Positions 23,369 through 33,532 of a DNA stretch of 64,000 nt are shown here, piece by piece. The notes beneath the pieces are model-generated. The model saw only the letters and a program-made list of their open reading frames with translations. It searched no databases and had not been told where the DNA came from. The DNA is from Liolophura sinensis (taxonomy: Eukaryota; Mollusca; Polyplacophora; Chitonida; Chitonidae): NCBI RefSeq assembly GCF_032854445.1, contig NC_088307.1, positions 17,184,017 to 17,248,016 of the forward strand, given 5' to 3'. Position 1 is the first letter of the stretch, and each line of letters opens with the position of its first letter. The translations under genes and the position numbers were made by a program.

Positions 23369-23740
23369 GGATATGTTACACCGTGTTATTCAATAATAAT
23401 CGAGTAATGTAACACCCACCAGGTAACGTAATAAAAATTCACGTGTCATGTAATATCATCGCGTAACGTAATGAATTTACCCTATGATGTAAAGAAATCA
23501 ATCCCCATGACATGTTATATTTATTTATTTGATTTGTTTTTATCGTGATCTGTTATAAAACAAATCCGTATAATGTAATGATTCTATTGGAAACATGTAG
23601 TGCAATAAATAATTTGCGCTGTGTAGGTATAGTTCGTATTCAATGCTTGTTGAAGTGATTGAGAAAACCGGGGTCACTTAAAGTTTTTTCGAATAACGGG
23701 TTCAAACTCTAGACCTTCTGGCAGTTGCTATCGGGCAATA
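23369..23740. other. No recognised gene
   Basis: Short degenerate recurrences of aatgtaa/acgtaatg elements are visible at 23390-23590, but there is no clear repeat unit. Confidence 0.35.
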
Positions 23741-23744
23741 CGCG

Positions 23745-24000
23745 CAGGGTTGGGCTTTAACGTCGTACTTAACACACTTGTCTGTCATATGACGACGAGA
23801 AATTATTAGGTGTGCGTACATATACTGTGTCTTCTTGTGGCAGGGTGAGTCCATGCCACCAAAGTGCTGCCTTCACTGAAGTATCATGCCGAAAACACCA
23901 GACATGACACCTCACCCAGTCGCATTAAACCGAGACAGGGCCAACCAGACCTGTTTCCTTGCTTTAACATCTTAGTGCTGAGCGCCAAACGGCGCCTTTT
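23745..24000 (-). repeat. SINE-2 subfamily copy
   Basis: Shows tttaacgtcgtacttaacac, catatgacgacgagaaatta, ctgccttcactgaagtatca, cagggccaaccagacc and tagtgctgagcgccaaacgg. Closest in this window to the copy inserted at 56862-57155 (opposite strand). Confidence 0.7.
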
Positions 24001-25040
24001 GTTCTGTTTTCTTTATGTCAACTGCGAAATACCCATGCTTATGACATCGCTAAATTCGAGTACATGGGACCGACAATTGGATATAACCCACAGAGACCGC
24101 GACATAATTGGGTCAGCGTTGGACTCGCCCGACTCACCCATCCCACGAACCCTGACCCGTCGCACCAACTAAGAGGGACACACACCCCTATTACAACTTC
24201 CGTTTTTTCGGTAGGGACGAATGTAATTCTGTGTATTTTAGGGTATAAAGTCTTTTTTTGCTCTCAGGCGGCCATTTTTGGTGTACAGGTGCATGCTTGG
24301 TATTAAAATGCTGGAAACTGTCTAAACTTTGAGGAGCTTTATTGATGAAAGTTTGAAGTTCTGGGCGAGAGGTCACAAGGTGTGAGGTAGTGATGAGGCT
24401 GTGAGTGATGTTCCCTTGGCGTTGCTAGGCACGACTCCCAGCTGCCGGCATGGAAAGGTCCAGATTTTGACTGTCAAGCTATGTCAAGATCTTTATGGCT
24501 TGTTTCTCATAGGCTGGGCCAGGTATGCACCAAAGCTTATTGGCCACAGAATGTTTGGGACTGAGCTACAGCGGGAGACGTTAACATTGTCGCTTATGAA
24601 AAATTAATGGGGGTCTGAGGCCAGAGTACATGTGTGTTTACGTTGTTGTTGTTGTCCTTGCTTAGCTACTGCTCTCACTGTTTATCTTCCTAGCTGTCCA
24701 AGTTATCGTGTTCTGTTCGTTCCACCTCATTCAGGTGTATAGCTGTTCGTAAACCAGCAAATCATTACGAGATGGTTAGGTCAAAAACAAGTTAAACATG
24801 AATACCGGTACGGGTACCATACAGCATATGATATTACCCGTCAACCTTTTCAACCACGACTGCAACCATTCTGAGAGAACAATGGGGTGTAGATAAATCA
24901 TTTGCACAGTTTTATAAAGTTTACATCTTGCGAGACACGTACAAGTCATTTTAGCTTCGTTTACACAATAAATGTATGCACAAATTCCACTGAAGAAAGT
25001 GCATTACAGGTTGAAATGGTTGAATATTTACAGTATATAG
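24001..25040. other. No recognised gene
   Basis: Several short frames but nothing with a family pattern. Confidence 0.4.
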
Positions 25041-25053
25041 ATATAGTTAACGA

Positions 25054-26111
25054 AGTACAGCATGGGGAGTAAAACCAGAGCAACGACGAAAGTGTGATAA
25101 ACGTACAGCATAGAGAGTAAAACCAGAGCAACGACGAAAGTGTGACAGACGTACAGCATGGGGAGTAGAACCAGAGCAACGACGAAAGTGTGATACACGT
25201 ACAGCATGGTGATTAAAACCAGAGCAACGACGACAGTGTGATAGACGTACAGTATGGAGAACAAAGCCAGAGCAACGACGACAATGTGATAAACGTACAG
25301 CATAGAGAGTAAAACCAGAGCAACGACCACAGTGTGATAGACGTACAGCATGGGGAGTAAAACCAGAGCAACGGCGAAAGTGTGATAGACGTACAGCATG
25401 GAGAATAAAACCAGAACAGCAACGACGACAGTGTGTTAGACGTACAGCATAGAGGGTAAAACCAGAGCAACGACCACAGTGTGATAAACGTACAGCATGA
25501 AGAGTAAAACCAGAGCAACGACGAAAGTGTGATAGGCGTACAGCGTAGAGAGTAAAACCAGAGTAACGACGAAAGTGTGATAGACGTACAGCATGGAGAG
25601 TAAAACCAGAGCAATGACGAAAGTGTGATAAACGTACAGCATGGAGAGTAAAACCAGATCAGCAACGACAACAGTGTGTTTGACGTAAAGTATAGAGTGT
25701 AAAATAAGAGCAACGACGAAAGTGTGATAGGCGTACAGCATAGAGAGTAAAACCAGGGCAACGACGACAGTGTGATAGGCGTACAGCATAGAGGGTAAAC
25801 CAGAACAGCATCGATGGCAGTGTGTTAGACGAACAGCATAGAGGGTAAAACCAGAGCAACGATGACAGTGTGATAGGCGTACAGCGTAGAGAGTAAAACC
25901 AGAGCAACGACGAAAGTGTGATAGACGTACAGCATGGAGAGTAAAACCAGAGCAATGACGAAAGTGTGATAGACGTACAGCATGGAGAGTAAAACCAGAA
26001 CAGCAACGACGACAGTGTGCTAGACGTACAGCGTAGAGGGTAAAACCAGAGCAACCACGACAGTGTGATAGACGTACAACATAGAGGGTAAAACCAGAAC
26101 AGCAACGACGG
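25054..26111 (-). repeat. 48-bp minisatellite within family D, about 22 copies
   Basis: Units of 48 bp (some 51 bp, with an extra triplet in ccagaacagcaacgac) contain gtacagcatggagagtaaaa and ccagagcaacgacgaaagtg. The array runs straight into family D right-arm sequence at 26112-26190 (aaatggtcacatgtgatcgg, cctcgtgtcaatttatctca). The array is therefore a tandem expansion inside a family D element. Because 48 and 51 are multiples of three, the minus strand stays open as 16-residue repeats. These frames are not supported as genes. Confidence 0.92.
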
Positions 26112-26195
26112 AAGGCAAATGGTCACATGTGATCGGTGGAAAACGTCCTCGTGTCAATTTATCTCAGTCATTAATTATCAAATATTAATTAATTA
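26112..26195 (-). repeat. Family D right arm
   Basis: Continuation of the element that contains the 48-bp array. Matches 17.62 kb and 54.6 kb in the same orientation (ggtcacacgtaaccggtgaa-type block, then cctcttgtcagtttacctca-type block). Confidence 0.6.
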
Positions 26196-26546
26196 AACAT
26201 TAATTTAAATATTACATTAGGCTTAATAATCATACATGCCTATAATTATTCTACAAACTTAAAAGTTACCTGAAGATTGTTGTGGTTTGGATGTACGTTT
26301 TGGGTTTATTTTTTGTTGTTCATAGCACACATTTGTGAGCACACTTTAAGACTAAAATGATAAATTGCTAAACTCAGAACAGGGGAGAACTCAAATTTTG
26401 GTTGGTCTCTAGTTATAGAGTAAAGAATCGCTGTACAAATTTTAAACTTCCTAGAGCAAAATATTTTAATTGCAGCTGTGTTGGAATTTTCTGACTTAAG
26501 TCTTTAGACGTTTGAGGCTAAATATGCACCCAGTTTGTGAGAGTTT

Positions 26547-26613
26547 TCTTGTTCTGTTCTGTTCTGTTCTGTTATTTAAAATAAGTTCTGTTCTGAGTTC
26601 TGAGTTCTGAGTT
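26547..26613 (+). repeat. TTCTG pentamer microsatellite
   Basis: Repeated ttctg units, interrupted by tatttaaaataag and followed by gagttctgagttctgag. Confidence 0.85.
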
Positions 26614-26789
26614 GGTGCGTTTGCCCATATAAAGGTACGGAAAGCAGTTTGCCAACCTCAACGTGGCCGTCCAGGGCTCACGCACAGACATTATACATAA
26701 TTGGCAATAGCCAATAAATAGCCAATAAATTTTTCAGATGAAAGAACATTAAAAACTGTCAGGAAATCGTTTGATTTATGTTTTTTATC

Positions 26790-27220
26790 GATTTTTTTTA
26801 ACTAAGTAAAATTAATTTAAAACGTAACATTCCCTGGTGGTCTGTTGGGAGCCAATGACGTCAATATGACGTCAAAAAGTTCGTTTCAAGACCCATTTGT
26901 TGAATGCATTCATAGCTCAAAATGAAGATGCATTTTGAATGATGAAATATAGAAATATATGTGTGTCAATTGGCAAAAAACTGATGTGACGTCACTAGTC
27001 TCAATATGGTCTAAAAAGGCCCCACTGGAATCCAAGGTTTCAGATGCATTTTACTAGGTCGAAAAATGTTCTAAAATACTAAATCAAACTATATTCCCGG
27101 ACAGTACTTAATGGTCTTTCATCTGGTATGTACTTTATACCAGTGTTTTCTTCGCCTTCAATAACGCATAGATGGTATATTTCAGGTACCTTGAATAGAC
27201 GTATTCTAATGTACATTTAT
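26790..27220 (+). repeat. Dispersed repeat, copy 2, with paired CRE-like sites
   Basis: Partner of 6940-7260. Contains two perfect TGACGTCA palindromes at 26856-26863 and 26867-26874, plus gaatgcattcatag, caaaaaactgatgtgacgtc, caatatggtc and atggtctttcatctgg in the same order as copy 1. No coding frame is shared. Confidence 0.55.
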
Positions 27221-27307
27221 AACAGTTAAGGACCAATCAACAATTTAAAGATAATATTTAAACATTTGAGGATATTATGTACAATTACAAGTCCACATCA
27301 AACTGTT

Positions 27308-27435
27308 CGTGGGAAGGTCTTCCAGCGAATGGTCATGGGTTCTCCCGGGTCTTCCGGTTTCCTCCCACCATAATGATCGCCGCCATCATATGGGTGAAGT
27401 ATTCTTGGGTATGATGGGTAAAACACCAACAAAAA
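27308..27435 (+). repeat. SINE-1, 3' half
   Basis: ggaaggtcttccagcgaat, tcctcccaccataatgatcg, tgaagtattcttgggtatga, then gtaaaacaccaac. The head is missing. Confidence 0.75.
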
Positions 27436-27599
27436 AAACGATTGTTTGCTTTCATTCCGATTTTTAATGCTGTATCATTCTCACGTCGAAAGCGATTTCT
27501 GTTTCCTTATTCTAATTTTTCTATACACAACATGGCTGAAGTAATTCCTGTGTAGTCAATTATTAATGGTAGATTCATCTGTAGTCAGAGGGTTTGTTA

Positions 27600-27890
27600 C
27601 ATGCAGGATGCCTGAGTTCACCGGTTATACGTGTGATCATTTGCCAACTACCACACTGCGTTCGCTGCTCCGGTTTTACACTCCATGTTGTAACACTGTG
27701 GTCGCGGCTCTGGTTTTACACTCCATGTTGTAACACTGTGGTTGCTACTCTGGTTTTACACTCCATGTTGTAACACTGTGGTCGCGGCTCTGGTTTTACA
27801 CTCCATGTTGTAACACTGTGGTCGCGGCTCTGGTTTTACACTCCATGTTGTAACACTGTGGTTGCTGCTCTGATTTTACACTCCATATTA
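27600..27890 (+). repeat. Family D with 40-bp tandem array (5-6 copies)
   Basis: Begins with the family D arm (ttcaccggttatacgtgtga, catttgccaactaccacact) and passes into 40-bp units containing ggttttacactccatgttgt and aacactgtggtcgcggctct. These are diverged reverse complements of the 48-bp units at 25.05-26.1 kb. The same internal segment has therefore expanded twice independently. Confidence 0.8.
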
Positions 27891-28270
27891 TAATCTATTA
27901 CATCTCTAGAACAACAAGGACGACAAAATGCAATGCTTGCGTGTATCATCTGCATGCTGCATGGTTTTGGTTTTCCTGTTCATATAAATGCTTAGGTGAA
28001 AAGGTGAAACCACATCCTCGTCAGGTTGTAACCCTATGGTCGTAAATAATGGAACGCTTGTCAAACCAAAGCACTCGTGCTTTTATGATACTATCCATAA
28101 TTCATAGACGCTATCATGTTATGCTGCTTCTCTTTACGCTAGGGTTTTCATTAGACACCAGATGTAGGCCATTATCAAAAGGCTTTCAAAAATTACCTCC
28201 TTGTGCAGGGCTTGACCCAACAGAATGTTTGTACTGTAGCGTTCATAACTCCCGTTTGTGTTGTACGGCG
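27891..28270. other. No recognised gene
   Basis: The 75-codon frame at 28049-28276 has no recognisable motif. Confidence 0.35.
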
Positions 28271-28294
28271 TGTTAGTTAGATAGCGGTTAAAAA

Positions 28295-28420
28295 GTAAAC
28301 ATTGACACCCGGCCTCTTATCAGTTCACCAGTTAAAGGTTTTATTCTAACTTATTTACTTATTCATTTGATTGGTGTTTAACGTGGAATAAGAGAATATT
28401 TTTTTGTCCTTTTTTAATTT
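28295..28420. repeat. Family D and SINE-1 remnants
   Basis: acccggcctcttatcagttc followed by ttttattctaac looks like a family D arm. It is followed by attcatttgattggtgttta, a decayed SINE-1 tail. Confidence 0.35.
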
Positions 28421-28559
28421 TTAAAAATTTTTATATAAAAATCAAGAATATTCTGTATGCATTATTTTTTATATTTATGTTCATGTAAACGCTGAAACAG
28501 TAGCAACCTATGTAACTGATCAGCACCATGGTTTAAGTTCTACACTGAAGCATGTTTGT

Positions 28560-29760
28560 TGCCTGTGTTTTTTCGGTTACAAGCCTATACACCTATAAGC
28601 CTGTAGGTATTTCAGCATATTTTATAAACATCCAACAGTTGGTGAAATACCTTGTATATGTACTTTCGATCGCTATCTGGTTATGGGGAAGCTCATAGCA
28701 TATGGCATTTGTTGTTGTTGGTTAATTTTAATAAAGTTTCTTATTTATTTCTATTTCGTCGTATACAATGGTGATTGTTAACGCAGCCTGCCTGACCTGT
28801 TTAGTAAACACTTTACCCAGAGGAATGCCATGTTTCCAACCCGTACATGTACCACAACAAGGAATTTGTAGACTTCTGTACCCTCACTGTCCGTGGGAAC
28901 CGCAATCGACAATGCTGGTGGGTCTGTTTGCGTTCTCTAACATTACTTGTATCACTTGTGTGATATGCCGTAAGCATGGTCTGGCGTGGTACTATTTACA
29001 AGTGAAAAAGTCAAATATGCAAGACGCACAGCCCTTTTGTTAACACATTTAGTAACTGTCAAATATGTAATAGGACCGTTTGATCCTACGAATGGACGCA
29101 AATAGTATTCCTTATACACAGACAGATTTAAAGCAGCAATGTTCACAAAGTCTCGAAATAGTAAAAACCAAGTGAGTTTTCAAGTTGACGTTGCTGTAAC
29201 GTTGTATGGTGAAGTGAATTCTTTGATGAATCTGCTTTCCACGATAAACATCTGAGAAGAAGTCTGTCAGCGACTAACATTAAGCTTGTCTTTACAGCTG
29301 CCATAGCTTCCCTACGTTAAGACAAAGCACGACAAAGAGTACCTGGTGGACATCCACAGAGCAATGCGAAAGACGTCTGTAAGTAACGGAATTTTAAATA
29401 AATCGAAGGTGACTGAATGATTAGTCAGAATGGAACGGTCTTAAAGTTGTGACAACTTACCTAACTGTGAAATGCCTTGACAGGTGGTGCTCGTTGCGAA
29501 ATGGGACAGCAATGCGAGAGGCCATCTACATGGAGGTGTATCGTGCCCCAGTTTAAATGAACCAAAGACGACGGCTACCGCTACACTTGCCAGCTGTGTC
29601 AAGGTTATACCCCCAGCGTCAAGGTGAGACGGGTGTCAACATAATGGGAGAGTGTTTCGTCTCTGTCCTTTTTTCTATTCAATGTAGAATACCACGTGTT
29701 ACACCTATTCTCTCACTACTATTTTAATGTTTAACTCTCCAACAGTATATACGTGTATGA
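28560..29760 (+). repeat. Family E dispersed element, copy 1
   Basis: Long non-coding similarity to 55480-56545. Shared blocks, in order: aagcctgtaggtatttcagc, catccaacagttggtgaaat, accttgtatatgta, tgtatacaatggtg, aaacac..t..cccagag, gtacatgtacc, acaaggaattt, and later gaggccatctacatgg and aacagtatatac. The 91-codon plus-strand frame at 28768 is not conserved in the second copy. Confidence 0.6.
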
Positions 29761-30138
29761 CTGATGGATTTGTAAATACTGCATGGTTTAAAAAACCGTT
29801 CTTGTCTCAGTACCCACTGATGTTTTAACTGTCCTTGCCTCAATACTCAGTAACGTTTTTACTGTCCTGACGATTATAAAGCGTGACGACTTGTATAACC
29901 TGAGTGCGCCTTCGATTGGTGTACGGCAAAACAGAGTTTGTACTGTGAACTGGTGGATCAAATTTGTGGCATTCTGACCACGAACATTTTAGATATCTCG
30001 AGGCCTGGTTATGTGAGTGGGACAGAAATTGAATAATCTACTCTCAGACTTCCTCAGATTATATGTAAGCTTCAATCGATTCAGATTTACTTTCCTGCAT
30101 AATTAATCATAGACCGAGTCACTCAGTGTATGCTCATG
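29761..30138. other. No recognised gene
   Basis: AT-rich left flank of the retrotransposon cluster. Confidence 0.4.
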
Positions 30139-30865
30139 TGTTATGTGCACAACTGCCGTCAACTTCTAAATTTAGCTTGCCACTGTTTACATATGCTGAG
30201 TTCAGGGCCTACTGTCTACCTCTGCCTTAGAATGTTCCAGAATACCCTCAGTTCGGGGCCTGTTTGTTTACAAGTGTTCAAGAATTTTCTTATTCTAGAC
30301 AATTCCACCAGTCTAGGGGGAGAAAGGAGAATTATTGAGAGTTCGGATGCTTTCGCTGTGTGTTACTTTAGTAGGCCTTTTGTGCTGAATTTTGGTGTCT
30401 TTATAGCCTCTGGCTTTGTTATATCCTATCTCCACCGAGCACTTGTTCAGTCTGAACTTGTATATTTAAATTGTGCTCTTGTGTACATAGTGCTTATTAG
30501 TACAGGGACCCTGTCTGTGGAATTTTGTGTATATTTCGTCAAACACTCAGTTATACTGTGGACTTTCCCTCTTATTTGTGCATTTATGCCTGCATGGTTT
30601 TCCGCATTGTGGAAAATATGCGTCCGTTTGGGCTTGACACCGTTGTACATGTAAGTACTTTAGTATTTGTATAGATACTGCTATCCTTTCTTGTCAAACT
30701 TAAGTACTTTAGTATTTGTAAAAGTCTTGTTATCTGTTCTTGTTAAAGCTAATAAATTGTTGTAAAATAAAGTCTGCTGGTTTTGGTTACTTTTTTGTGC
30801 GGCTAAACTGTCGTGTATTTCGAACAAGCCATCTTTTTATAATACAGACAGTTTGGGTCGTAACA
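30139..30865 (+). repeat. Family A LTR 1 (plus strand)
   Basis: Runs from TGTTATGTGCAC to GGGTCGTAACA, with inverted TGTTA/TAACA ends. It contains AATAAA signals at 30751-30756 and 30766-30771. It lacks the TATATAAGG box seen in the copy at 44631, where a short deletion has occurred. It is followed by leader sequence but then by an inverted LTR, so this is an LTR-plus-leader remnant rather than a complete element. Confidence 0.9.
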
Positions 30866-30968
30866 AATTGGGGGCTTGTCCGGGAAGTGAATTTGAATTT
30901 GAATTGAAAGGATTTTGTGTAAGTTGTGTCATTTTTCTAGTCTTTGACTTTGTAGTAAATTTTTCCAG
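30866..30968 (+). mobile_element. Family A 5' leader with primer binding site
   Basis: After a 3-nt spacer (aat), TGGGGGCTTGTCCGGGA at 30869-30885 matches the tRNA-Pro type primer site known from gammaretroviruses with one difference. The leader then follows the complete copy at 35500-35617 until ttttccag at 30968, where similarity stops abruptly. Confidence 0.8.
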
Positions 30969-31517
30969 AAGAAAGGATAGCAGTATCTATACAAATACTA
31001 AAGTACTTACGGTGTCAAGTCCAAAGGGACGCATATATTTCACAATATATATATCACACAGGCATAAATGCTCAGAGGCAAATTCACAAGAGGGAAAATC
31101 CACAGTATAACTGAGTGTATGACGAAATATACACAAAATTCCACAGACAGGGTCCGTGTACTAATAGGCACTGTGTATACAAGAGCACAAATTAAACATA
31201 CAAGTTCAGACTGAACAAGTGCTCGGTGGAGATAGGATATAACAAAGCCAGAGGCTATAAAGACACCAAAATTCAGCACAAAAGGCCTACTAAAGTAACA
31301 CACAGCGAAAGCATCCAAAACTCTCAATAATTCTCCTTTCTCCTTTGGAATTGTCTAAAATAAGAAAATTCCTGAACACTTGATGTAAACAAACAGGCAC
31401 CGCACTGAGCGCATTCTGGAATATTCTAAGGTAGAGGCAGACAGTAGGCGCCGAACTCAGCGTATGTAAACAGTGGCAAGCTAAATTTAGAAACTGACGG
31501 CAGTCGTGCACATAACA
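30969..31517 (-). repeat. Family A LTR 2 (3' LTR, truncated)
   Basis: Minus orientation. Its outer start (TGTTATGTGCAC) is intact at 31517. The last ~173 bp, corresponding to 35618-35790 of the other LTR, are missing at the junction with LTR 1's leader. Confidence 0.88.
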
Positions 31518-31535
31518 CACCCACCCTTCAAGAAA
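31518..31535 (-). promoter_or_regulatory. Family A polypurine tract
   Basis: On the minus strand, cttgaagggtgggtg directly precedes the LTR start TGTTA. The same tract precedes the LTR at 44456 (ttgaagggtgggtg). This is the expected plus-strand primer. Confidence 0.75.
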
Positions 31536-31647
31536 AAAAAAGTTTTCCTAACTTTTTTTTACTTACAATATATGTTAAACAATATATGTTAAACAATAAT
31601 ATATACAACATTGTAAAACCACATGTAATTAAACATTTATACACAAC

Positions 31648-32397
31648 TTATACACGAGACAAGCAATCTGCAATAACATTATCTTTTCCTTTTACATGTT
31701 TGATTTCAAGATTGTATTCCTGCAACAATAAACTCCACCGTAACAATCTCTGATTATTTCCCTTAACTTTCTGTAGAAACACAAGTGGATTGTGATCAGT
31801 ATTTACAATCACAGGTTGTCTCGAAGCTGTTACATAAACTTCAAAATGTTGCAGAGCTAAAATAACAGACAAACATTCTTTTTCAACAGTTGAATAATTT
31901 CTCTGAAACTTGTTAAGTTTACGAGAAAAGAAACAAACTGGATGATCAACACCAAGATTGTCCTCCTGAAGCAAAACAGCACCTACAGCAACATCGTGAA
32001 AAATGACATCATTTCGTGATGGTACATCCGGAAACAAATGTGAAAACTCAAAAACAAGTTCAGACAGTTGCTGTTGCTGAATGGGTTCTAGATGTTGCAG
32101 TTTAGAATCAAGTTGTTTTAAGACATCTGAATTCTGAAGCTTTGAAGAATTGAGCTTAGAATCAACCAACTGTTCGCCAATATCATCTGTATTACAGCAA
32201 CTCTGGTCAATGTCAGCAGCAACAACATTAACAGAATGTACAGCAGTGTTGTCAGCGTCACTTCTGTTTACATAGGGTTTCAGCATGTTAATATGACATA
32301 ACTGACTTGATTTGCGCCGATCAGGTGTTTTAACAACATAGTTAAGCTCACTCAGCTTTTTGTCAACAACATATGGACCAAAAATATCTGACATCAA
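31648..32397 (-). pseudogene. Family A integrase C-terminus, RT stub and RNase H
   Basis: A 249-codon open stretch. Residues 5-45 are the integrase GPY/F module (IFGPYVV ... HINMLKPYV). Residues ~108-136 look like the very start of an RT domain (FSHLFPDVPSR). At residue 136 (about 31989) it jumps directly to the middle of RNase H (AVGAVLLQEDN, NYSTVEKECLSVILALQHF, NTDHNPLVFL, KGKDNVIADCLSRV). The RT catalytic core and the first RNase H aspartate are missing, an in-frame loss of perhaps 270 residues. The stop lies about 130 bp upstream of the LTR, so RNase H is the final pol domain. Confidence 0.85.
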
Positions 32398-33037
32398 AGC
32401 ATTTACCAGGTACAGGTAACAATACTAAAACTTTCTGACCAGGTTGAAATGACCGAACAACAGATTTCTCATCATATCTACGTTTCATATTCTTCTGAGT
32501 ACATTCAAGATTGGCTTTAGCCAATTCACATGCTCTGACAAGCTTAGTGCGAAAATCAGATACATAATCCAAAAGATTTACATTACTTGTGTCATCATTG
32601 AGAAACTGTTCCTTGTAAATTAACAAAGGTCCTCTAACAGTATGTCCAAATACTAAATCAAATGGACTGAAACCCAATGATTCTTGTACTGACTCTCGAA
32701 CAGCAAACATAAGAAATGGAATACCTTCCTCCCAGTCTTTCTCTGTATCATAACAATAAGTCTTAATCATGTTCTTTAATGTTTGGTGAAATCTTTCAAT
32801 TGCACCTTGACTTTCTGGATGGTAGGCAGACGACTTGTATTGTTTAATGCCTAACTGGTACATAACTTGCTGAAAAATACCAGACATAAAGTTTGAACCT
32901 TGATCAGACTGTATGGATTTGGGTAAACCAAACAGAGTAAAAAACTTTGTTAAAGCTTTGACAACAGACTTGGTGTTTATATTCCTTAAAGGAACAGCTT
33001 CGGGAAATCTGGTTGCTGTACACATAATAGTTAACAC
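32363..33037 (-). pseudogene. Family A integrase catalytic core
   Basis: Shows FPEAVPLRNI, then SDQGSNFMSG with the second catalytic Asp, and HPESQGAIERFHQTLK with the catalytic Glu. A linker and the start of the GPY/F region follow. The frame shifts near 32400, just before the GPY motif continues in the next frame. It is separated from the upstream half by one in-frame TAG at about 33038-33040. Open from 33037 without requiring an ATG. Confidence 0.88.
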
Positions 33038-33484
33038 CTACTGACTCCCAGACTTCGTCTTAGGTAGAGGGCCTACACAATCAATCAATATTTTGCTGAA
33101 TGGCTCTTGAAAAGCTGGTACAGGCTCTAATGGTGCCTTAGGAATAGTCTGATTAGGCTTACCCACTACCTGGCATGTATGACATGATTTACAAAACTGG
33201 GTTACATCTCCCATTAATCCTGGCCAAAAGAAGTGGTTCAGTATCCTGTAGTAGGTCTTGTTAACACCCAAGTGACCAGCTAATGGCATTTCATGTGCCA
33301 TGCGTAAAATTTCAGTTCGGTATGCCTTAGGTACAACAATCTGATGTTTAACAACCCAGTCATCATCAACAGATACATCAGGTGGTCTCCATTTACGCAT
33401 AAGTATATCAGGATTGACATAATAACACACAGGTTCAGATGAAATAACACAATCATCGAGAGCTCTGTCAAACAAACATGACAT
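33038..33484 (-). pseudogene. Family A integrase zinc-binding domain
   Basis: Contains an H2C2 finger: HLGVNKTYYRIL with upstream AHEMPLAGH, then CKSCHTC. It continues as FSKILIDCVGPLP, which holds the first catalytic Asp. Ends at the TAG that splits the integrase. It lies immediately downstream of the protease with no RT in between, which fixes the unusual domain order. Confidence 0.88.
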
Positions 33485-33532
33485 TTCTGGGTCTTTATTC
33501 TGTTCAGTTACAAGCTGATGTTTAGAAACATG

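Noticed and set aside
25054-26111. CRISPR-like array (also considered for 13.4-14.5 and 22.0-22.9 kb)
   Set aside because: Units are contiguous tandem repeats with no unique spacers, and the sequence is eukaryotic.
24961-26126. Overlapping minus-strand frames with 16-residue repeats rich in Cys, Trp and Tyr
   Set aside because: Period artefact of the 48/51-bp array inside a non-coding dispersed element. Several frames of the same strand are open at once.
30130-30654. 174-codon plus-strand ORF, and its equivalents in the other family A LTRs
   Set aside because: It lies wholly inside the LTR. The corresponding frames in the other LTR copies are of different length and interrupted, so it is not a conserved LTR-encoded gene.
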